Source: Rickettsia typhi
GTDB taxonomy: Bacteria > Pseudomonadota > Alphaproteobacteria > Rickettsiales > UBA1997
DNA: 15,606 nucleotides
Reading direction: 5' to 3'
NCBI GenBank assembly: GCA_945902255.1
Contig: CAMDMO010000027.1
Span: 1 to 15,606, forward strand
In this document: positions 1 through 5,600 of the stretch, piece by piece
Numbering within the stretch: the first letter of the stretch is position 1
How the letters are laid out: each line of letters opens with the position of its first letter
Made by a program: the position numbers and the translations under genes
Notes under the pieces: model-generated
The model's database searches: none
The model's input: only the letters and a program-made list of their open reading frames with translations
Told to the model about the DNA's origin: nothing

Positions 1-84
1 AACATCTATTATAACGAACATCGTCTTCATCAAGGTATTAATAATAAAATGCCAGTTAATTTGGTTGAGAAATTTGTAATTTAG
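1..84 (+). CDS. C-terminal end of an integrase-core transposase (5' part outside window)
   Basis: The first 27 codons are open from base 1 and end at a TAG at 82-84. The peptide contains YYNEHRLHQGINNKMP, which matches the usual C-terminal signature of DDE integrase-core transposases (Y-N-x-x-R-x-H-Q-x-L/I-x-x-x-x-P, as in IS481- and IS3-like elements). The catalytic D,D,E residues would lie upstream, outside the window, so it cannot be said whether the gene is intact. The IS family is not certain. The element would end somewhere in the next hundred bases, just before the pilin-like gene. Confidence 0.6.
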   Translation, partial: NIYYNEHRLHQGINNKMPVNLVEKFVI

Positions 85-121
85 AAATTTTTAAATCGAA
101 CCGAATTGGTGAACTTTTACA

Positions 122-204
122 AGGATGACATCGTGGTAAGCTAAAGCAGCACTTCCATGTAATCCTTTGATCTTGTGATGTCATCCTGAGCTTTTCGAAG
201 GATG
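122..204. repeat. Inverted repeat and small palindrome between transposase end and pilin-like gene
   Basis: An 11-bp perfect inverted repeat has arms AGGATGACATC (122-132) and GATGTCATCCT (177-187). The right arm runs into a second palindrome, CATCCT (182-187) and AGGATG (199-204) around an 11-base loop. The type GTCATCCTGAGC…CGAAGGATG resembles short palindromes dispersed in many bacterial genomes. It could be a non-coding dispersed repeat or the remnant of a miniature element linked to the neighbouring transposase. No ORF covers it. The rest of 85-251 holds nothing else I can name, apart from a TATAAA at 221-226 that has no good -35 partner. Confidence 0.5.
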
Positions 205-251
205 ATTCTTAAGCGCGGATTATAAACATCCCTAAATATTAAAACTAAAAA

Positions 252-1322
252 ATGACAAAAAATAATTTTTCTAAAAAAATTCCAAAAGCCTTCACTCTGT
301 TAGAGCTTTCGGTTGTGATTGTTGTGATTTCAATTTTAGTAACCGGCGCTTTATCAATTTCAATTAGTAATGTTAATAATAATAAAACCAAAATTACTAA
401 TGATCGCATTAAGGAAATTTACAAAGCGATGGGAAGATTTCTTCTGGCAAATAAAAGATTGCCATGCCCTGCATCAATTTTAAAAATAAAAATTACCGAT
501 TCCACTTATGGTGCCGAAGTTAACACTGGGGCTTTTTGCGGAACTGGTGCTAGCTCTGCAGCAAACACTGGAGTTTATGCGGGCACTTCTAACGGTTCTA
601 ACCTAGCTTATGGCATGGTTCCAGCTGCTACATTAGGTTTACCAAGTGAAATGGCGGAAGATGGCTTTGGTACTAGATTTGCTTATATTATTCATAAAGA
701 TTCAACAGTTGTTTGCGCTTCTCCCGCCAATTTCTCTAATAATACTTTTTGCACTTCTGGTCCAGAAAATACTTACGCTAATCAAGCTTCTAACACAATC
801 ATAGTAAATGAAAAACCTTCGGCTTCAGTAACTCTAACTCCAACTTCAAGCAATCCTGCAATATTTGCCATAGTTAGTTATGGAGCTAATAAGTTTGGCG
901 GTTTCAATTCTAGTTCTACCACCCAAAATACTCGTTCTTCTGACGCTGATGAATATGAAAATGATGCAGGTTTACAATCTAGTTTTAATAATGCGGCAAA
1001 TGTCAATAGCGCAGCTTTTGATAATGTTTTAATCGCTTATTCTGCTTCAGTTGATGGTTTTGACGATATAGTTTTTTACAAAAGCAGAAATGATATGGTG
1101 CAGGAATTTAATGCTTTATCTCTAATTCCTTGTAAATCTGGCTCTGACGCCAGTTTATATGGAGGGGTGACTTTTAGCTGGCCAGTTGCAAATTATGATC
1201 AAGCCGTTCTTTCAACCACTCTTTGTTCTGCGGCAGCAGGATATGACAATTCTGCAACTTATCCAGTTAAGAGATGTGGACCTTATGGAATTTGGGGACC
1301 GGTGGTGGTGGCTTGCACTTGA
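252..1322 (+). CDS. Type IV pilin / pseudopilin-like protein with C-terminal four-cysteine module
   Basis: A 356-residue exported protein with a class III (prepilin) signal. After a short basic leader (MTKNNFSKKIPKA), cleavage would fall between Ala13 and Phe14 in front of FTLLELSVVIVVISILVTG, with the conserved Glu at +5 (Glu18) and a hydrophobic helix at about 14-35. Position -1 is Ala where Gly is usual; Ala is known but less common. The body has RLPCPA (69-74), GMVPAATLGLP (121-131) and DGFGTRFAY (137-145), a pattern typical of an alphaproteobacterial pilin-like family. The last 63 residues form a separate module with Cys294, Cys325-x4-GY, Cys342, GIW (346-348) and Cys355, resembling the modules of the giant protein on the opposite strand. 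No other pilus gene (peptidase, ATPase, secretin) is in the window. A major pilin is unlikely at this length; a minor pilin or pseudopilin is more likely. Confidence 0.82.
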   Translation: MTKNNFSKKIPKAFTLLELSVVIVVISILVTGALSISISNVNNNKTKITNDRIKEIYKAMGRFLLANKRLPCPASILKIKITDSTYGAEVNTGAFCGTGASSAANTGVYAGTSNGSNLAYGMVPAATLGLPSEMAEDGFGTRFAYIIHKDSTVVCASPANFSNNTFCTSGPENTYANQASNTIIVNEKPSASVTLTPTSSNPAIFAIVSYGANKFGGFNSSSTTQNTRSSDADEYENDAGLQSSFNNAANVNSAAFDNVLIAYSASVDGFDDIVFYKSRNDMVQEFNALSLIPCKSGSDASLYGGVTFSWPVANYDQAVLSTTLCSAAAGYDNSATYPVKRCGPYGIWGPVVVACT

Positions 1323-1340
1323 TATTCATGCCTTATCAAG
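1318..1340. other. Small hairpin over the pilin-like stop codon, with alternative pairing
   Basis: CTTGATA (1318-1324) and TATCAAG (1334-1340) form a 7-bp stem that includes the TGA stop of the pilin-like gene. The octamer ATTCATGC at 1324-1331, mostly in its loop, is repeated exactly at 1391-1398, the right arm of the large hairpin that follows. It could therefore pair instead with GCATGAAT at 1346-1353, giving two mutually exclusive folds. A function is not shown. Confidence 0.4.
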
Positions 1341-1345
1341 TATTT

Positions 1346-1398
1346 GCATGAATTTGTGTGTGGCGCGCGGTTGCAAACCACGCCCACACAATTCATGC
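1346..1398. terminator. Long imperfect hairpin between convergent genes, probable bidirectional terminator
   Basis: GCATGAATT (1346-1354) pairs with AATTCATGC (1390-1398). The stem continues as GTGTG (1356-1360) with CACAC (1385-1389), GGCG (1362-1365) with CGCC (1381-1384), and GGTT (1369-1372) with AACC (1376-1379) around a three-base loop. This gives about 22 pairs with single-base bulges and one small internal loop. It sits between the stop of the pilin-like gene and the convergent minus-strand operon, where a bidirectional terminator is expected. The flanking U tracts are weak, so a dispersed palindromic repeat is an alternative. The rest of 1323-1453 holds no gene. Confidence 0.55.
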
Positions 1399-1453
1399 TT
1401 TAAATATGCGACAGCTTATATAGATTAACAACAAAAACTTTCTTCAAAAAAGA

Positions 1454-1903
1454 TTATCTTTTCTCTCTATTATCACGACCTGAGCCACGATTATCGCGGT
1501 TTTGGTCATTGTTGTGATGATGTCTTCTTTCGTGATTATTATGAGGTTTATTAAATCTAGGATTTTTACCTTTTCTCATCGGTTTTCTAGATAAAATTTT
1601 TCTTTCAATAGAAGTTACTAAAATCGCAAAAGCAATGATTGCAATATTCAGTGTGAATATTTTTATCGCTAAATCTTTTTCTCCTTCTTTGATTAAATTA
1701 TAAATCACAAAAAGTAGGGCGATGTTATAAATTAGCCCAAAAACTTGTCCCATTCTAAAGCTAGAGCTGTAAGACTTTAGATATTTATCTTGCCATTGAT
1801 GGCGATGTTCTTGCTCTTTTTCGGTAAGTTCGGAAATATTTGATGGGTTTTCACGCGATCTTTCTGATGGGTGAAAATTTTGTCTTGGTTTATTTTCTCT
1901 CAT
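1454..1903 (-). CDS. DUF2335-like two-helix membrane protein with basic His/Asn-rich tail
   Basis: A 149-residue protein of unknown function. Residues 27-60 (TEKEQEHRHQWQ…FRMGQVFGLIYN) followed by two hydrophobic helices at about 52-71 and 78-98 match the layout of the DUF2335 family (a charged EQ-x-HR stretch, R-x-GQ-x-x-G, helix, short charged loop, helix). This is recognition by eye. The N-terminus is hydrophilic and lacks a signal peptide, so both ends probably face the cytoplasm. The tail from about residue 101 is very basic and low in complexity, with HHHNN and repeated Arg/Asn/Asp, which may bind nucleic acid, metal or acidic partners. It is the last gene of the minus-strand run. Its ATG overlaps the end of the preceding small ORF by 14 bp, which suggests translational coupling. 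Confidence 0.72.
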   Translation of the reverse strand: MRENKPRQNFHPSERSRENPSNISELTEKEQEHRHQWQDKYLKSYSSSFRMGQVFGLIYNIALLFVIYNLIKEGEKDLAIKIFTLNIAIIAFAILVTSIERKILSRKPMRKGKNPRFNKPHNNHERRHHHNNDQNRDNRGSGRDNREKR

Positions 1904-2096
1904 TATATTTTAATTTATTAGTTGCCAATCTTAGATCTGACGAAACTTCAAACATATCTTGTTCAAGTAAATGTCTGTTTTCTGCAAATGGATATTTTTT
2001 CATTTTGCAAAAAGCAAATGTTGTTACTGACGCAAAGCCAGCTATGAATCTGCGTATATATTTTAAGGCGATACGAATTGATCTGATGATTGACAA
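1890..2096 (-). CDS. Small hypothetical protein (68 residues, TTG start)
   Basis: A short ORF in the 232-bp gap between purE and the DUF2335-like gene. It starts 39 bp after the purE stop and overlaps the next gene by 14 bp. The N-terminal half is basic and mildly hydrophobic (IRRFIAGFASVTTFAFCK) and the C-terminal half is polar (SSDLRLATNKLKYNERK), like the small helical leaders often found in alphaproteobacterial operons. The start is TTG without a Shine-Dalgarno sequence. An ATG at 2001-2003 would leave only 37 residues. I do not recognise a family. A competing ORF lies opposite on the + strand, but operon position and tight overlap favour this one. It could still be non-coding. Confidence 0.45.
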   Translation of the reverse strand: MSIIRSIRIALKYIRRFIAGFASVTTFAFCKMKKYPFAENRHLLEQDMFEVSSDLRLATNKLKYNERK

Positions 2097-2135
2097 GTTA
2101 TTTTAATTTTTAAAGTTTAAGAATCAAAAATGGTT

Positions 2136-2603
2136 CTAAGGGTTCAATGATACAGAGTCGGTTTGGTTTTTGCGAAACTTTTCTAAGTCATTGGCAAGAT
2201 TTTTATCATGCAGAGCTAAAATTGCAATTGCTAAAAGTGCAGCATTTTTAGCGCCAGCTTCTCCAATTGCTAAACATCCAACTGGAATTCCTGCGGGCAT
2301 TTGAGCGATTGAAAGCAGACTATCTAAGCCTTTAAGAGCTTTACTTTCAACCGGAACCCCTAAAACAGGAAGATCAGAAATTGCTGCAGCCATTCCGGGT
2401 AAGTGAGCCGCGCCACCAGCTCCGGCGATGATAATTTTTGTGCCATTTTTTTTAGCTTTTTCACAAAAATCAAAAAGTCTTTTTGGAGTGCGATGGGCAG
2501 AAATTATTTTGGTTTCATATTTTATGCCAAAATTATCTAGCATTTCGCATGAATGTTTCATGGTTGCGAAGTCTGATTTACTGCCCATTATTATTGAGAT
2601 CAT
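2136..2603 (-). CDS. purE: N5-carboxyaminoimidazole ribonucleotide mutase (class I PurE)
   Basis: Catalyses the conversion of N5-CAIR to CAIR in de novo purine synthesis, in the cytoplasm, normally after PurK. The 155-residue length is typical of bacterial class I PurE. Visible motifs are the N-terminal phosphate-binding strand-loop ISIIMGSKSD (residues 2-11), SAHRTP (35-40, with His37 at the position of the catalytic histidine), the glycine-rich AGAGGAAHLPGMAA, and the loop with GLDSLLSIAQMPAGIPVG. The start at 2603 puts the GSKSD motif at the expected distance from the N-terminus. It begins 22 bp after the stop of the giant cysteine-rich gene, so it is probably co-transcribed with it. purK is not in the window. 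purF is, but in the divergent unit. Confidence 0.96.
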   Translation of the reverse strand: MISIIMGSKSDFATMKHSCEMLDNFGIKYETKIISAHRTPKRLFDFCEKAKKNGTKIIIAGAGGAAHLPGMAAAISDLPVLGVPVESKALKGLDSLLSIAQMPAGIPVGCLAIGEAGAKNAALLAIAILALHDKNLANDLEKFRKNQTDSVSLNP

Positions 2604-2625
2604 GTTTAGATTAATAATTTATTGA

Positions 2626-5600
2626 TTAATAATTATAACCATCGCCCCAATCTGTTCGGCAATAGTCTTCGGATACATGTGATATGTATGGTTGAATTGA
2701 AGTTCTTGCAATATTGCTACCATCAACAAATGAATGTTGGCTATTATATAGAGTTCCGGTTGTTCCGCCATCGTTAGCTATTGCTCCATGGTCTCCATAA
2801 GTGCTTGTGGTAGGACGATCCCATGATGCAGTTGCTGGGTTATAAGTGTAATATCCGGTATTATCTCCATCAACATTGGTCTTATTATTTGCTTCCGTGT
2901 AGGTGCCGTCATTACATGTGCCATATAAATACCATCCGGCAGCGCTACCACCACATACATCATATATGTTAAAATGAATAAATTCACGACTTTTTAGAGT
3001 AAGGCCATTCGCCGCAAGTTTGTATCTGTTTCCTTTGCCGCAATTATCAGGATCTATACATTGACCGTGAGGTGTGACAGTGCAAGATCTTTCACATTTG
3101 GCAGCATTTGTCACGGTAGTTGACCAAGCTCCGTTACTATTGCAAGTAACATAAGGAGTATCAATTGTTGCTGCATCATTATCTGCAACTAGTAAATAGC
3201 CAGTATTACATGCTCCATAAGCTTTTGCATTAACCGCAAATGATGCTGCGGTTGAGGTGGTAACAGTTGCTCTTACTGTATCGGATATCGTAGTATTATT
3301 AGGACAAGTAACTTCTTCGCAAGCGTTAGATCCGCTATTTAAAGTCCAATAAGTTCTATTTATATAAATTCCATCACTCATACATTTAATTTGTGGAGAT
3401 GCTCCTGCGGTTGTAGAGGTGGAGCCATTAGCCCAATATCCAGTAGAGCAAGCTCCAGTTAACAATGTTGTGCTGCCAGCTGGAAGCGAATCTTCAACTC
3501 CGCTTGCAACAGGGTTATTAGCTTTGTATGTAGCATGATGATCAGAAATTTCTCCTTCTCCGGCAACGCAAAGCGCTTCTGGAGCATCCCATAGACCGCC
3601 AACATTACATTTGCGGCGCATGGCATAGCAGCCATTAGTTCTTCCTTGTGGATAAAAATTGCTAGCATTAGATGATCCACAGCCAGTGCTGCTATAATAT
3701 TGATAAGTTCCTGCGGTTCCCCAATCTTGACTAGACCAGTGAATGCTAACGGTGCTAGCAGCCCCTTGAGCGCTTAAAATTGAATGAGTGGTTGCACCAA
3801 CTCCTTCTCTTGCATCAACGTCATATCCGGGGCATTTATCAACACATGAAGAGGAGGTTGCGCCCCAAACATTAGTTGCTCCACCAGCTGTGATAACTGA
3901 TCTACAAACTCGCGCTGGCATTACTGATGGCCTTGTTAAGTCATTTGCCACTGAAGATGAAAGGGCATTGCCATATTTATCTTTAGTTGGTGGATAAGGA
4001 TATTTGTAATATCCAGCAACACATCCACTGGCAGTTATTGTATTGTCAACCACGCCATCAGCTTCGCCACCTAAAGCCACATTATCCGCTCCTTTCCAAT
4101 AAGCAAAACCATTATTTGAGACGCTCGCTGCAGATAAGGTGTTTATAGGATCGCATTTTGTAACGCAGGCATTTTCAACTGGTTGCCAATTTCCTAAATA
4201 ATCACATTTACGAGTTGGATTTAATCCTCCAGGAGATGGGAAGAAGCCAAGTAATTGATTGCATGTTCCGGTGGAAATAGATTCTGATTGGGTTATTGAT
4301 GCAAGAGGAATTGATCTTGAAGCCAAAGCCTGTGGGAAGGTTGCGCCACCTGCGTTGTTCCAAGCATTCCAAGCTGCGGTATCGGAAGAGCCAGTTGGAG
4401 TTGGAGGGCTAATTGCTGAGCAGACTATTCTTTGACAAACATTAGTTGGAGTTAACCATTGACCAAGTTGATTGCATTGTCTAGTTGGAAGGGTTCCGCC
4501 GCTATATCCGCCGATAAGTTGATAAAGGGCTCGTTTATCTATAGTTTGAGCTAAGGTAAGAGAAGGATCTGCTGTAATAGTTTGTGAGCCAGTGTTTAAT
4601 GCTGAGCTGTCAATTCTTTTATATCCGGCAATACAGGCAGTTGCAGTTGCGGTTTCTGGCGCATCACTATTATCAGATTTAGTTAGGCTAGGCCAAGTAG
4701 CATAACCATGAGTAACACCTTTATCAGAAACCCCGTCATCATAACCACCTTGATAATTACCATTGGCGTCAGGCCCAGTAGTTGTAATTGAATTGCAAGT
4801 ATAGCGAATGCAAGGTGATGTAACTGAAGTATCCCATGATGCAGTGCCGCTAGTATTGAGACAGCTTAGTTTTGGAGATATGTTAACTCCATTAGAAGTT
4901 TGATATTTCCAAAATCCACTACATGTTCCTTCAACTGAGTTTGCTCCAAGAACTGAAGTTGGAAATTCCGCATGTCCTCTTAGTAAGATTGGACTTGGAG
5001 AAGATTTTCCTGAGGTTCTATATTGATGAATTAAGTGAACTTTGTTAACTCCTGATCCATAATTTGAGAAAGAGGTTCCGTAAGTCGAGTTATTTAGAGA
5101 ATATGTTATATAATCAGGGTCAGTTGTATCTGGATTTGGAGTTAACATAAAATTGATCGCAGAACATTTTTGAGGTAATGGTATGTCAATACATAAACCA
5201 GCCTCTCTAGGCGTTTCTTTTCTAGCTAATTGATCTGCGGTTAAATCATTCTCATCTATACTCTCTATACATAGACAATTTGGAGCTCTTCCACCATCAT
5301 TGCAATTCGTAGATGAAAGGCCGTCAGTTAAATAAGGACTTGCAGGATCAACTAAACATTTCCCCTTAACTCCATTGCCTGGGTTATTGGCCACGATAGT
5401 TCTTAGTTTATTTTCAAATCCGGAAACTATGCAAATTTCATTAAACCATCCATAAGCAAGAGAGTTGGAATTGGTAATGTTAGGATCGCTACTTAATATG
5501 GTATCACTATCTGAGGCAGTAATGCCTTTCTTTGCGTTGCATAATGGCAATAATTTTCTATTGCAATAATTTCTTGTAGTTAAAAGTGAGTCGATTGGCT

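Noticed and set aside
1186..1428. 80-codon + strand ORF over the 3' end of the pilin-like gene and the hairpin
   Set aside because: Out of frame with the recognised pilin-like protein and runs through the terminator-like hairpin; no family resemblance.
1840..2106. 88-codon + strand ORF opposite the small ORF and the DUF2335-like start
   Set aside because: Antisense to a better supported pair of operon genes; composition looks like a shadow frame.
2120..2137. Hairpin at the end of purE (AGAATC / GGTTCT)
   Set aside because: Only six pairs with one G-U and no clean U tract after it; the following genes are tightly spaced, so termination here is doubtful.
3788..3997. Other-frame ORFs inside the giant gene (also near 2778-2987, 3459-3680, 6785-7172)
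   Set aside because: All sit within the long, well supported reading frame and show no recognisable motifs.
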